From positions 1 through 64,000 of the forward strand of contig NZ_JBEPNO010000016.1 of the NCBI RefSeq assembly GCF_040546275.1: DNA of 64,000 bases, read 5' to 3'. The stretch comes from Nakamurella sp040546275 (lineage in GTDB: Bacteria > Actinomycetota > Actinomycetes > Mycobacteriales > Nakamurellaceae). A program made the position numbers and the translations under genes. Under the pieces are notes generated by a model that was given only the letters and a program-made list of their open reading frames with translations, had not been told where the DNA came from and searched no databases. Shown here in pieces: positions 27,098-35,568 of the stretch. Position 1 is the first letter of the stretch; each line of letters begins with the position of its first letter.

Positions 27098-28095
27098 GGC
27101 GGCAGGCTTGGGACCTCGACTCGCCCAGGATCGAGTCGAGGCGACCGAGGTCCACCGGAAGATCGAACTGCTCGAGCAGGTGCAATTCGCGGCTCAGTGC
27201 CGGTGTCAGCGGTGGCGACTCCGGCCCACCGACGGTGACGGCGCACCAGCGCATCGAGGACTTCCGGCCGGCTGGGGCGTCGTCGGGGCCGGCCGGTAAC
27301 AGGGTCAACGTCGCCGGGCTCGGTCGTTCCGATGAGGTTGACGAGTTGGGCAGGGCGAGGTACGGATCGACCTCCGGTGGCCCGGATCTCGACGGATGGC
27401 CGGGTACGACAGGGCTGGTGGTGATGTGGCACCCACTTGAGTTCAGGTGATGCTCGTGGCCGATAGGACCAGGGGTGCGAGGAGAGCTTTCCAACTCCGG
27501 GTAACGAGACGCTGACCCTGTGAAGCTGGATCGGAAATTAGCCGACTCCCCGGACAGTGGGCAATATGTCGCTCGAAGCTGCGCGGCGAATCACTCTGGA
27601 GATGGGTAAGGTTGACCAAGTGTGACGACGTCTGGACCGTACAAATAGGCAGGCGGGGGATCGGCCACCTTTCCGTGAATAGCCGGCGAAGCGTTCGGGC
27701 GGCAGTCGGCAGATCCCAACAGTCAGTCGACTATGGACGAGCCGGATAGCCGGAGATCCGCTCCGGTAGAGATGATCCCGATGTCGTCGTGAATGGCGGA
27801 CCTGCTTGGTGTCGCCGCCCGACCGGGCGGTTGTCCCTGCGAGGCCGGGTATTTCGGCGTGTGGTCGAAATGGCCGATTCCAGTCGGACTGGCGAGGTGC
27901 CTATGGATCAACGGCTGGTACGGAGTCGGTGCAGTGGCCGGTCGCGCGGCTTTTCCCACAGGTATCTTTCCCTGGTCAGGAGCCTTCCTGCGCGGCCGGC
28001 ACCGGTACTCCGCAGGCATGATCCGTGCGGTGATGGGGCACCATGTGGGGGTGATCAGGGGTCGCCCGAAGGACGCCCGGATCGCACACCACGAC

Positions 28096-28122
28096 AGGGC
28101 CGGCCCGTGCGGCCGGCCCTTT
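28096..28122 (+). terminator. Strong hairpin 20 bp upstream of osmC-like gene
   Basis: AGGGCCGGCC (28096-28105) and GGCCGGCCCT (28111-28120) form a perfect 10-bp stem with a CGTGC loop, followed by TT. It could end transcription entering from the left or be a 5' UTR structure of the following gene, whose ribosome binding site begins at about 28127. Confidence 0.5.
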
Positions 28123-28141
28123 GGAGAAGAAGGAGTCATCA

Positions 28142-28579
28142 ATGCCATCACGCAAGGCGCGTACCGAATGGAGCGGCGGACTGCAGGACGGGTCCGGGAA
28201 GGTCTCGCTGGTCAGCTCCGGCATCGGCAGCTACGACGTATCGTTCCCGCGGCGCGCCGCCGACGAAGCCGGCGGAACGACCAGCCCCGAAGAGCTGATC
28301 GCCGCGGCTCATACCTCGTGCTATGCCATGCAGCTGTCCGCGATCATCGGTGAGGCCGGTGGCACGGTGAAGAGCCTGGTCGCCGACGCGGAGGTCGGAC
28401 TGGGACCGGACCCGGCGGGCGGATTCCGGCTCACCGGGATCAAGCTCACCGTGCGCGGACAGGTCGAGGGCCTCGACGCCGACGGATTCGCCACGGCCGC
28501 GCAGGCGGCCAAGGAGACCTGCCCGATCTCGAAGGCGCTCACCGGCGTGACCATCACGCTGGACGCCGCCCTCGCGTAG
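28142..28579 (+). CDS. OsmC-family peroxiredoxin
   Basis: This 145-residue protein matches the OsmC/Ohr family: SPEELIAAAHTSCYAMQLSA carries the first redox Cys (Cys60) and KETCPISKAL the second (Cys127). Such proteins reduce organic hydroperoxides in the cytoplasm, usually with lipoyl or thiol donors. The ATG at 28142 has AGAAGGAG 7 bp upstream. It stands alone between a hairpin and a shared terminator, convergent with ald. Confidence 0.92.
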   Translation: MPSRKARTEWSGGLQDGSGKVSLVSSGIGSYDVSFPRRAADEAGGTTSPEELIAAAHTSCYAMQLSAIIGEAGGTVKSLVADAEVGLGPDPAGGFRLTGIKLTVRGQVEGLDADGFATAAQAAKETCPISKALTGVTITLDAALA

Positions 28580-28617
28580 TCCGTAGCGGCCGGGCCTTGC
28601 GGAGTCGACCCCCGCAT

Positions 28618-28645
28618 GGCCCGGCCGTGCGTCCGGCCGGGCCTT
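28618..28645. terminator. Bidirectional terminator between osmC-like gene and ald
   Basis: GGCCCGGCC (28618-28626) pairs with GGCCGGGCC (28635-28643), followed by TT. It lies between two convergent genes (stops at 28579 and 28660) and can serve both. Confidence 0.65.
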
Positions 28646-28659
28646 CCAGACCCGGTCGG

Positions 28660-29772
28660 TCAGCCCAGCAGAGCGGCAGGCTCGACGACCGTGATGCCGT
28701 GGGCCGAGCCGACGGGTGCGTTGGTGAGCGAACCGGCCGAGGTGGTGAGCCCGGCAGCCAACGCCGCGTCGGCGCGCAGCGCAGCTTTCCACCCCTGGTT
28801 CGCCAGCGAGCTCATGTAGGGCAGCGTCGCGTTGGTCAGGGCAAACGTCGAGCTGCGCGGCACCGCGCCTGGCATGTTCGCCACGCAGTAGAAGACCGAA
28901 CCGTGCACGGTGAACGTCGGGTCGTCGTGGGTGGTGGGGTGAGAATCCTGGAAGCAGCCGCCCTGATCAACGGCGATGTCCACCAGCACCGAGCCCTCGC
29001 GCATCTGCGCGACCAGTGCGTTGGTGACCAGCTTCGGCGCCTTGGCGCCCGGGATCAGCACCGAGCCGATCACCAGGTCGGCGTCGCGCACGGCCTCGGC
29101 GATGTTGAAGGCGTTGGAGGCGATGGTCTTCACACCGCCATGGAACTGGGTGTCCAGTCGGCGCAGCGTCGGCAGGGACAGATCGATGACGGTCACCTCG
29201 GCGCGCATCCCGAGGGCGATGGTGGCCGCGTGCATGCCGGCGACACCGCCGCCGAGCACCACGACCTTGCCGTTGGTCACGCCCGGCACGCCGCCGAGCA
29301 GCACGCCGCGGCCGCCCTCGTTGCGCATCAGGTGGTAGCCGCCGACGAGAGGTGCCATCCGGCCGGCGATCTCGCTCATCGGGGCCAGCAGCGGGAGTGA
29401 GCGGTCGGGCAGCTGCACGGTCTCGTAGGCGACGGACGTGGTACCCGCAGACAGCAGGGCGTCGGTCAGCGGGCGGTCAGCGGCCAGGTGCAGGTAGGTG
29501 AAGAGCAGCAGATCGTCACGGAGGTGGCGGTACTCGGACTCGATGGGCTCCTTGACCTTCACCACCATCTCGGCGGCCCAGGCCTCCTCGGCGGTCGCCA
29601 CAACCGTCGCACCGGCCTCGACGAACTCGGCGTCACCGATCCGGGAACCCTCTCCGGCCCCGGCCTGCACCAGCACCTGGTGCCCCGCGCCGACCAGATG
29701 ATGCGCGCCGGCCGGGGTGAGTGCGACGCGGTACTCGCGGTTCTTAATCTCTGCGGGTACGCCGATGAGCAT
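28660..29772 (-). CDS. ald: Alanine dehydrogenase
   Basis: Ald interconverts L-alanine and pyruvate plus ammonia with NAD. The ATG at 29772 starts MLIGVPAEIKNREYRVALTP, the standard N-terminus, with AGGAAGG upstream, giving 370 residues. The Rossmann motif VLGGGVAGMHAATIALGM lies near the middle. Length and start match the family. It is divergent from an Lrp/AsnC regulator (29908), the same layout as ald and aldR in mycobacteria, so it is probably induced by alanine through that regulator. Confidence 0.95.
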   Translation of the reverse strand: MLIGVPAEIKNREYRVALTPAGAHHLVGAGHQVLVQAGAGEGSRIGDAEFVEAGATVVATAEEAWAAEMVVKVKEPIESEYRHLRDDLLLFTYLHLAADRPLTDALLSAGTTSVAYETVQLPDRSLPLLAPMSEIAGRMAPLVGGYHLMRNEGGRGVLLGGVPGVTNGKVVVLGGGVAGMHAATIALGMRAEVTVIDLSLPTLRRLDTQFHGGVKTIASNAFNIAEAVRDADLVIGSVLIPGAKAPKLVTNALVAQMREGSVLVDIAVDQGGCFQDSHPTTHDDPTFTVHGSVFYCVANMPGAVPRSSTFALTNATLPYMSSLANQGWKAALRADAALAAGLTTSAGSLTNAPVGSAHGITVVEPAALLG

Positions 29773-29907
29773 GGGGAGGTGCCTTCCTGATGGGTTTCGA
29801 GGGGTGTGAAGACGAACAGCGAAGTTGAGTGTCTTCATTCTGAACTTATGCCCTGGCAAGGGGAAGATCTTCATCCGAAGATTCGGTGCAGAGGTAGAAT
29901 TCAAAGC
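29773..29907. promoter_or_regulatory. Divergent ald / Lrp-regulator control region
   Basis: This 135-bp region is AT-richer than its neighbours and holds short symmetric elements: GAAGATCTTC (29863-29872) is a perfect palindrome, and CTTCATCCGAAG overlaps it at 29869-29880. Further GAAG/CTTC copies occur at 29807-29836. It is the likely operator for the regulator at 29908. Confidence 0.5.
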
Positions 29908-30510
29908 ATGGATTCGACGACGAACGGGCCGCGGCCCCTCCCGTCGCAGATTGTTCGGCCACCGGCCTCCGCTTCGAATCCGGTGCCGGGCGTGCACCAT
30001 GGTCGTCGCTCGGATCCCGCTGCGGTCGGCGGCACTGCGGACCGCCCTGGCCCGCCGTCCACCCTCGACGAGGTCGATCGCCAGATCCTGAAACTGCTGG
30101 CCGCCGATGCCCGTACCCCGAACAACGCGTTGGCCGCGGCGGTGGGGATCGCGCCGTCGACCTGCCTCGGCCGGGTGAGGGCACTACGGGCCGGCGGTGC
30201 GATCCGTGGATTCCACGCCGACATCGACCCGACCGCGCTGGGCCGCCCGCTGCAGGCGATGATCGCCGTCCGGCTGCAGGCCGGAGCACGCAGCCGGATG
30301 AAGGCCTTCACCGATCGCATCCGCTCGTTGCCCGAAGTACTCGACCTGTACTTCCTGGCCGGCGCGGACGATTTCCTCCTGCACGTCGCGGCCGCCGACG
30401 CGATCGGCCTACGCGACTTCGTGGTCGATCAGCTCTCTGCCCACCCCGAGGTCGCCCTCACCGAGACCAACCTGATCTTCGAACACCTCCGCGGCTCCGG
30501 CCCGGCCTGA
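29908..30510 (+). CDS. Lrp/AsnC-family regulator (probable AldR)
   Basis: This 200-residue protein has a variable start of about 50 residues, then the AsnC winged helix (LDEVDRQILKLLAADARTPN, about 53-72, with recognition helix in GIAPSTCLGRVRAL) and a C-terminal RAM effector-binding domain. The ATG at 29908 follows GAGGTAG; an in-frame ATG at 29806 would run into the ald promoter and is less likely. It is divergent from ald and most likely controls it in response to alanine, as AldR does in mycobacteria. Confidence 0.88.
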   Translation: MDSTTNGPRPLPSQIVRPPASASNPVPGVHHGRRSDPAAVGGTADRPGPPSTLDEVDRQILKLLAADARTPNNALAAAVGIAPSTCLGRVRALRAGGAIRGFHADIDPTALGRPLQAMIAVRLQAGARSRMKAFTDRIRSLPEVLDLYFLAGADDFLLHVAAADAIGLRDFVVDQLSAHPEVALTETNLIFEHLRGSGPA

Positions 30511-30543
30511 CGCATCGGCCGACGCACTGTCGGATGCGTGTTT

Positions 30544-30549
30544 TACCAT
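30544..30549 (+). promoter_or_regulatory. Putative -10 box of a leaderless UDPGP-family transcript
   Basis: TACCAT is followed by six bases and the ATG at 30556, with no ribosome binding site between. This is the leaderless arrangement. Confidence 0.5.
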
Positions 30550-30555
30550 TCGGCA

Positions 30556-31968
30556 ATGCCGATCTCGCCCGCAGTCCCCGCCTCGAACGGCCTGATCCTC
30601 GCCGAAGAGCTCATGAGAAGTTCAGGGGTGCATCCGAGTGCGATCGCCGCTTTTGCCCACTCCTACCGGACGCTCGCGTCGGGTGAGACGGGCATCCTGG
30701 CGGAGGCCGATCTGGAGCCGATCGAGTCGCTGCCACGCCTCGCCGATCTGGAGACCGACGAGGTAGCGGCGAAGGAAGCCCTGCGGCAGACGGCGGTCGT
30801 CAAGCTCAACGGCGGCCTCGGGACATCGATGGGCATGGAACGCGCGAAGTCCCTGGTGCAGGTGCGGCCCGGCAAGAGTTTCCTGGATCTCATCGCCCGG
30901 CAGATCATCGCCCTGCGCGGCGAGTACGGCGTGGAGCTACCGCTGCTGCTGATGGACAGCTTCCGCACCCAGACCGACTCGCTCGCCGCGCTGGCCGCCC
31001 ACCCGGATCTCGCGGTCGAGGACCTGCCGCTGGACTTCCTGCAGAACCGCGAACCCAAACTTCGGTCCGACGACCTGACACCGGTGAGCTGGCCGGCCGA
31101 CCCTTCGCTGGAGTGGTGCCCGCCCGGGCATGGCGACATCTACACCGCGCTCGATGCGTCAGGCGTGATGGATCTGTTGCTGGACAGAGGTTTCCGCTAT
31201 CTCTTCGTCTCCAACTCCGACAACCTGGGCGCCGTCCCGGATCCACGCCTTGCGGCCTGGTTCGTCGGCTCGGGGGCGCCGATCGGCGCGGAGTACTGCC
31301 GTCGGACCCCGGCCGACCGCAAGGGTGGTCACCTGGCCCGGCGCCGCAGCGACGGTCGGCTCGTGCTCCGCGAGTCCGCGCAGACCAGCCCGCAGGACGC
31401 GGCGGCGTTCGGCGACATCAACCTGCACCGTTACTTCAACAGCAACAACCTGTGGCTGGATCTCCGGGCGCTGCGCGACACGCTGCGGTCCAACGGTGGT
31501 GTCCTCGGGCTGCCGATCATCCGCAACGTCAAGACGGTCGATCCGTCCGATCCGACGTCACCGGAGGTGATCCAGATCGAGACGGCAATGGGCTCGGCGA
31601 TCGAGGTGTTCGACGGCGCGATCGCGATCGAGGTCGACCGCACCCGGTTCCTGCCGGTCAAGGCGACCAGTGACCTGCTGGTGCTGCGGTCCGACGCCTA
31701 CCTCCTGACGGACCGGGCGGAGGTCAGGTTGGTGCCGACCCTGACCACCGCCCCGCTCGTCGAACTCGACGACGTCTACAGGCTGCTGGCCGATTTCGAC
31801 GCCAGATTCCCGTACGGGTCGCCATCGCTCGTCGGCGCGGAAAGCCTGAAGGTGAAGGGGGACTGGACCTTCGGACGCGATGTCACGGTCGTCGGGGCGG
31901 CGACGATGACGGCGGAAGGTGCCCCCGGCGTCATCGCCGACGGCACGGTTCTCGGCAGAGCAGGCTGA
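30556..31968 (+). CDS. UTP--glucose-1-phosphate uridylyltransferase-type pyrophosphorylase (UDPGP family)
   Basis: The 470-residue protein belongs to the eukaryote-like UDPGP family, not the bacterial GalU family: the nucleotide-binding signature is VVKLNGGLGTSMGMERAKSL near 84-103, followed by FLQNREPKL, PPGHGDIYTAL and FVSNSDNLGA. It probably makes UDP-glucose (or a related UDP-sugar) for glycans. The ATG at 30556 is favoured; a GTG at 30538 adds six residues. It is followed four bases later by a Nudix gene, suggesting co-transcription. Confidence 0.88.
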   Translation: MPISPAVPASNGLILAEELMRSSGVHPSAIAAFAHSYRTLASGETGILAEADLEPIESLPRLADLETDEVAAKEALRQTAVVKLNGGLGTSMGMERAKSLVQVRPGKSFLDLIARQIIALRGEYGVELPLLLMDSFRTQTDSLAALAAHPDLAVEDLPLDFLQNREPKLRSDDLTPVSWPADPSLEWCPPGHGDIYTALDASGVMDLLLDRGFRYLFVSNSDNLGAVPDPRLAAWFVGSGAPIGAEYCRRTPADRKGGHLARRRSDGRLVLRESAQTSPQDAAAFGDINLHRYFNSNNLWLDLRALRDTLRSNGGVLGLPIIRNVKTVDPSDPTSPEVIQIETAMGSAIEVFDGAIAIEVDRTRFLPVKATSDLLVLRSDAYLLTDRAEVRLVPTLTTAPLVELDDVYRLLADFDARFPYGSPSLVGAESLKVKGDWTFGRDVTVVGAATMTAEGAPGVIADGTVLGRAG

Positions 31969-31971
31969 TCG

Positions 31972-32523
31972 ATGTCGGACGAACGCCACCCGCCCGACAT
32001 GTGGCCGACCGGGTCGACGGTGAAGTACGCCAACCCCTGGATGAGCATCCGCGAGGACACCTTCGAACGCACCGATGGGCAGACCGGCGTCTACGGCGTG
32101 GTGGACAAGCCGGACTTCGCGCTCGTCATCGCCGAGCAGGACGGCCACTTCCACCTGGTCGAACAGTTCCGGTACCCGGTGGCGCGGAGGTCGTGGGAGT
32201 TCCCGATGGGCGGGTGGCCGCCCGGGAAGGGCGGCGACACCCTGGCCCTCGCGCAGGCGGAACTGCGCGAGGAGACGGGCCTGACGGCACAGACCTGGAC
32301 GCATCTGGGCCGGCTCCACGAGGCGCCCGGATTCTGCTCGCAGGGTTTCGACCTGTTCCACGCCACCGACCTGACGCCCGGGGAACACGCCCGCGAGGAC
32401 ACGGAGATCGACATGGTGCACCGCACCTTCTCCGAGGCTGAGCTACGGGCGATGATCTCGGACGGGACCATCGTCGACGGGACGACGGTGGCCGCCTATG
32501 GCTTGTTGCTGGTGCGACGCTGA
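31972..32523 (+). CDS. Nudix hydrolase, probable ADP-ribose or nucleotide-sugar pyrophosphatase
   Basis: This is a 183-residue Nudix protein. The Nudix box reads GGWPPGKGGDTLALAQ then ELREETGL, preceded by EQFRYPVARRSWEFPMG, as in ADP-sugar pyrophosphatases. The start lies three bases after the UDPGP-family stop, so it may act on the same nucleotide-sugar pool, although that is only context. It differs from the pyrG-linked Nudix protein at 13429. Confidence 0.82.
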   Translation: MSDERHPPDMWPTGSTVKYANPWMSIREDTFERTDGQTGVYGVVDKPDFALVIAEQDGHFHLVEQFRYPVARRSWEFPMGGWPPGKGGDTLALAQAELREETGLTAQTWTHLGRLHEAPGFCSQGFDLFHATDLTPGEHAREDTEIDMVHRTFSEAELRAMISDGTIVDGTTVAAYGLLLVRR

Positions 32524-32555
32524 CCGGGGAGATCGGCGAGACCGGCGGCCAGGAC

Positions 32556-33659
32556 GTGCGGAGCGATCTCGTCGGCGAGCCGCACGGCGGGGACCTCCGG
32601 TACGACGAGGGCGGCCGCCCGGCGCTGTCCCTTCGTCATCCGCTCCCGTTGCTGGAGTCCCTCGTCTCCGACCACCTCGATCCTGGATACCAGGCCGCGG
32701 CCGATCGTCGCGCGGCCCTTGCCGACGACGCCACCTCGTCGGTCGGCACGGCCAGGGCGGGTCGCTCACGAGCCACCTCCTATCTCAGCGCCGGACTGGT
32801 GATCGTCGGCCTGGTCCTCGGCGTTGCCGCGGCCAGCACCCAGGACCAGGCGGCGGGGGCCGATCAAGCGCGGCTCGGGCTGCTCCAGGACATCGACACG
32901 GCGCAGGCCAAGCAGAGCGCGCTGGCCTCCCGGCAGAACCTGCTGGCCGACGAGGTCCGTTCGGCGCAGGCCGCTCTCGGGGTCGGCGGTCCACTCCAGA
33001 CGGTGCAGGCGCTCGAGGTGCAGGGCGCTGTCACCGCAGTCACCGGGCCTGGCCTGACGGTGGTCATCGACGGATCAACCACCAGTTCCGGAGCCGGCGT
33101 GATCCTGGACCGCGACATCCAGCTCCTGATCAACGGGCTCTGGTCGTCCGGAGCAGAGGCCATCGCGATCGGCGGAGTGCGGCTGCGCACGACGAGCGCG
33201 ATCCGTCAGGCGGGAAACGCCATCCTCGTCGACAACCGGCCGGTGTTCTTCCCCCTCGGCATCGAGGCCATCGGCGACCCGTCGAACCTGCACGTCAAGT
33301 TCGTCGACACGATCGGGTTCGGCCGGTTCCAGACGTTCGTCTCGCTCTACGGCATCAGGTTCGACATCTCCGCCCAGTCGACGCTGACGCTGCCGGCGGG
33401 CGCCTCGCCTGACCTCCGGTACGCCTCGGCGCCGGTCACCGCTGTGTCCAGGACCAGGTCAGCGGTGACCTCCCGGGACCGCGCCACGACAGTTCCGCCA
33501 CCAGCGGCAACGTCCACCGCGGCTACGTCCACCGCGGCTACGTTCACCGCGGCTACGTTCACCGCGGCTACGTCCACCGTGGTGCCGACCACCGCGGTGT
33601 CCGCGTCGACCGCAGTGCCGATCACGCCGACTCCGACGGCATCATCCGGCAGCCGGTGA
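32556..33659 (+). CDS. DUF881-family membrane-anchored protein (first of two)
   Basis: This 367-residue protein has a cytoplasmic N-terminus of about 73 residues, one membrane helix (SYLSAGLVIVGLVLGVAAAS, about 74-93), a short coiled coil (QARLGLLQDIDTAQAKQSAL), and a DUF881 domain with VTGPGLTVVIDG, then RDIQLLINGLWSSGAEAIAI. The last ~70 residues are a Thr/Ala/Pro tail built on TAATSTAATFTAA repeats. It corresponds to Rv1823, with the Sbp and second DUF881 gene following as in Rv1824-Rv1825. GTG at 32556 is the first plausible start. The role is unknown; a cell-envelope or division role is inferred from conservation. Confidence 0.83.
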   Translation: MRSDLVGEPHGGDLRYDEGGRPALSLRHPLPLLESLVSDHLDPGYQAAADRRAALADDATSSVGTARAGRSRATSYLSAGLVIVGLVLGVAAASTQDQAAGADQARLGLLQDIDTAQAKQSALASRQNLLADEVRSAQAALGVGGPLQTVQALEVQGAVTAVTGPGLTVVIDGSTTSSGAGVILDRDIQLLINGLWSSGAEAIAIGGVRLRTTSAIRQAGNAILVDNRPVFFPLGIEAIGDPSNLHVKFVDTIGFGRFQTFVSLYGIRFDISAQSTLTLPAGASPDLRYASAPVTAVSRTRSAVTSRDRATTVPPPAATSTAATSTAATFTAATFTAATSTVVPTTAVSASTAVPITPTPTASSGSR

Positions 33660-33795
33660 CCAGCCGGTCGCCGGCCGGTCCGCCTCACACGGATCCGCGC
33701 CTGCCCGCCCGTAGAGTTCGACCCGGCCGGACTTCCGACCCCAGTCCCGGAGTGTGCGTCGGCAGACCTGGAGAATCGAGAGGGGATTCGAGACC

Positions 33796-34128
33796 TTGTA
33801 CGCGGCAATCGCACTGGTCATCGGGGTCGCCATCGGCCTGTTCCTGCACCCGACCGTGCCCGACTGGCTGGGGCCGTATCTGCCGATCGCGGTGATCGCC
33901 GCCCTCGATGCGGTCTTCGGTGCGATCCGGGCGAACCTGGCGAAGATCTTCGACGCCAAGGTGTTCGTCATCTCGTTCATCGCGAACGTCCTGGTGGCTG
34001 CCTTCATCGTCTTCCTCGGGGACCAGCTCGGTGTGGGCTCGCAGCTCTCCACCGCCGTGGTCGTGGTGCTCGGCATCCGGATCTTCGGCAACGCCGCCGC
34101 CATCAGGCGTCACATCTTCAAGGCATGA
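33796..34128 (+). CDS. sbp: Small basic protein Sbp (DUF1290)
   Basis: This 110-residue membrane protein has three hydrophobic helices: LYAAIALVIGVAIGLFL, LPIAVIAALDAVFGAIRANL, and FVISFIANVLVAAFIVFLGD, followed by STAVVVVLGIRIFGNAAAIRRH. The pattern and length match the small basic protein family (Rv1824), often near division genes. The start is TTG at 33796, where homologues begin; an upstream ATG at 33754 would add a non-conserved 14 residues. Its stop overlaps the next DUF881 gene by 4 bp. Confidence 0.87.
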   Translation: MYAAIALVIGVAIGLFLHPTVPDWLGPYLPIAVIAALDAVFGAIRANLAKIFDAKVFVISFIANVLVAAFIVFLGDQLGVGSQLSTAVVVVLGIRIFGNAAAIRRHIFKA

Positions 34129-34985
34129 CGGACCCGGAGGTACCACCGGCCGACCAGCCCCCGGCCGACCGGCCCCCGGCCGATCGGCTCCCGGCCGATC
34201 GGCTCCCGGCCGATCGACGTCCGCCCGAAGATGGCCATCAGCCGAGCGAGTCGAGCGAGCAGCACGAGCACCACGAACCCGGCCGTCATGAGCGGCAGCC
34301 GTTGCGCCGCAGGGTGGTCGCGCGGTTCGCGGTGGCCGCCCTGTGTGCAGTGCTGGGTTTCGCGGGTGTCATCCAGGTGCGCCGTACCGCCTCCGGGGAT
34401 GCGTTGGCGTCCGCCCGGCCGGACGATCTGGTCCAGATCCTGGACGGTCTGCAACGCCGCGAGGACGACCTCAACAAGGAGATCGGCGACCTGCAGGACA
34501 CGCTGGCCCGGTTGCGGGGGAGCGGTGCGTCATCGGCGGAGGCGCTGGCCGAGGCGAAACGTCAGGCCGAGGCCCTCGGCATCCTGACCGGCGCCGTCCC
34601 GGCCACCGGCACCGGCATCCGGATCGTCATCGACGATCCGAAACGGCAGGTGCCGCCCGAACTGCTGCTGGACGCCGTCGAGGAATTGCGCAACGCCGGC
34701 GCCGAGGCGTTCCAGGTCGGGCCCGTCAGGATCGGTGTCGATTCGTCGTTCAGCGGGACCGGCGGTGCGATCAGCCTCGACGGCACCGCCCTGACCGCCC
34801 CGTTCACCATTCTGGCGATCGGCGATCCGCCGACCCTGGCCGCCGCGGTGGCCATCCCCGGCGGGGTCCTCGACACCGTCCGGCGGGCCGGCGGTGCGAT
34901 GACGAGCACGCAGTCGCCGCGGATCGCGATCACCGCCTTGCGACCGGCCCGTACACCGCAATACGCTCGGCCGGCCGGGGGCTGA
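34125..34985 (+). CDS. DUF881-family membrane-anchored protein (second)
   Basis: This 286-residue paralogue of the protein at 32556 corresponds to Rv1825. It opens with PADRLPADR-type repeats encoded by 15-bp units (34148-34217), then has one membrane helix (about 67-85), a coiled coil (LVQILDGLQRREDDLNKEIGDL), and the DUF881 domain (ATGTGIRIVIDDPK, later LLLDAVEELRNAGAEAFQVG). It is ATGA-coupled to sbp. The three genes are probably one functional unit in the envelope; the exact function is unknown. Confidence 0.85.
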   Translation: MTDPEVPPADQPPADRPPADRLPADRLPADRRPPEDGHQPSESSEQHEHHEPGRHERQPLRRRVVARFAVAALCAVLGFAGVIQVRRTASGDALASARPDDLVQILDGLQRREDDLNKEIGDLQDTLARLRGSGASSAEALAEAKRQAEALGILTGAVPATGTGIRIVIDDPKRQVPPELLLDAVEELRNAGAEAFQVGPVRIGVDSSFSGTGGAISLDGTALTAPFTILAIGDPPTLAAAVAIPGGVLDTVRRAGGAMTSTQSPRIAITALRPARTPQYARPAGG

Positions 34986-35025
34986 GCGAGTCCGTCGTGC
35001 ATTCGACAAGAGAGGCCGGAACGCC

Positions 35026-35409
35026 GTGATCCCGCAGGACCTGCACTACAGCTCGGACCACGAATGGATCAGGAGCTCCGGAGAGGACACCGTGCGGATC
35101 GGCATCACCGATTACGCGCAGAACTCGCTCGGTGACATCGTTTTCGTGCAGATGCCCGAACCGGGCAGCACCGTCAGCCCGGGCGACTCGATCGGCGAGG
35201 TCGAGTCGACCAAGTCCGTATCGGACATCTTCGCGCCGGTATCCGGCACCGTCCTCGCCCGCAACGACGCACTCGACTCCACGCCCGAGCTGGTGAACGC
35301 CGATCCCTACGGCGACGGTTGGATGATCGAGGTGCAGCTGTCCGATCCGGGCGAGCTCTCCGACCTGCTCGACGCCTCCGCCTACGCGGAGCTGACCGGC
35401 GAGGCCTGA
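35026..35409 (+). CDS. gcvH: Glycine cleavage system H protein
   Basis: GcvH carries the aminomethyl group between P, T and L proteins on a lipoyl arm. The 127-residue protein has the lipoylation site Lys63 in GEVESTKSVSD and the conserved ITDYAQNSLGDIVFVQMPE. It starts with GTG at 35026. The partner gcvP is 5.4 kb downstream behind a glycine riboswitch; gcvT is not in this window. The gcvH-garA order is conserved in mycobacteria (Rv1826-Rv1827). Confidence 0.95.
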   Translation: MIPQDLHYSSDHEWIRSSGEDTVRIGITDYAQNSLGDIVFVQMPEPGSTVSPGDSIGEVESTKSVSDIFAPVSGTVLARNDALDSTPELVNADPYGDGWMIEVQLSDPGELSDLLDASAYAELTGEA

Positions 35410-35568
35410 TCGCCTGCGACCGGCCGCACAGCACTTCGTCATCCGGGTGTGCCGGCAACGCCGGGCACGGTACGGTCGTCTGCAACTGATCACGGTAAGT
35501 CGGCGCAGGGTGACCGGCGACCCCGCAGCGATGAACTACCCAGGATCTTTCTGACGAAGGAGTGCCGA

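Larger units (their letters stand above)
26331..28141. other. About 1.8 kb without an intact gene, with decayed coding sequence
   Basis: Apart from the promoter region of the beta-galactosidase (just above 26330) and a sugar-transferase remnant (26906-27097), nothing here reads as an intact gene. Open frames up to about 180 codons exist on both strands but have no start context, domain or sensible composition. Local sequence includes more AT-rich patches than its neighbours (for example around 26400-26460 and 27500-27720). This suggests an old insertion or deletion site. Confidence 0.55.

Noticed and set aside
26673..27299. 208-codon plus-strand frame in the coding desert
   Set aside because: It has no ribosome binding site, no domain and arginine/proline-rich composition. 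The opposite strand carries the recognisable sugar-transferase fragment.
28096..28122. Riboswitch in front of the OsmC-like gene
   Set aside because: It is only a single perfect hairpin with no conserved riboswitch core.
27793..28353. 186-codon plus-strand frame overlapping the OsmC-like gene
   Set aside because: It runs through a perfect terminator-like hairpin and reads the OsmC gene in the wrong frame, with no recognisable domain.
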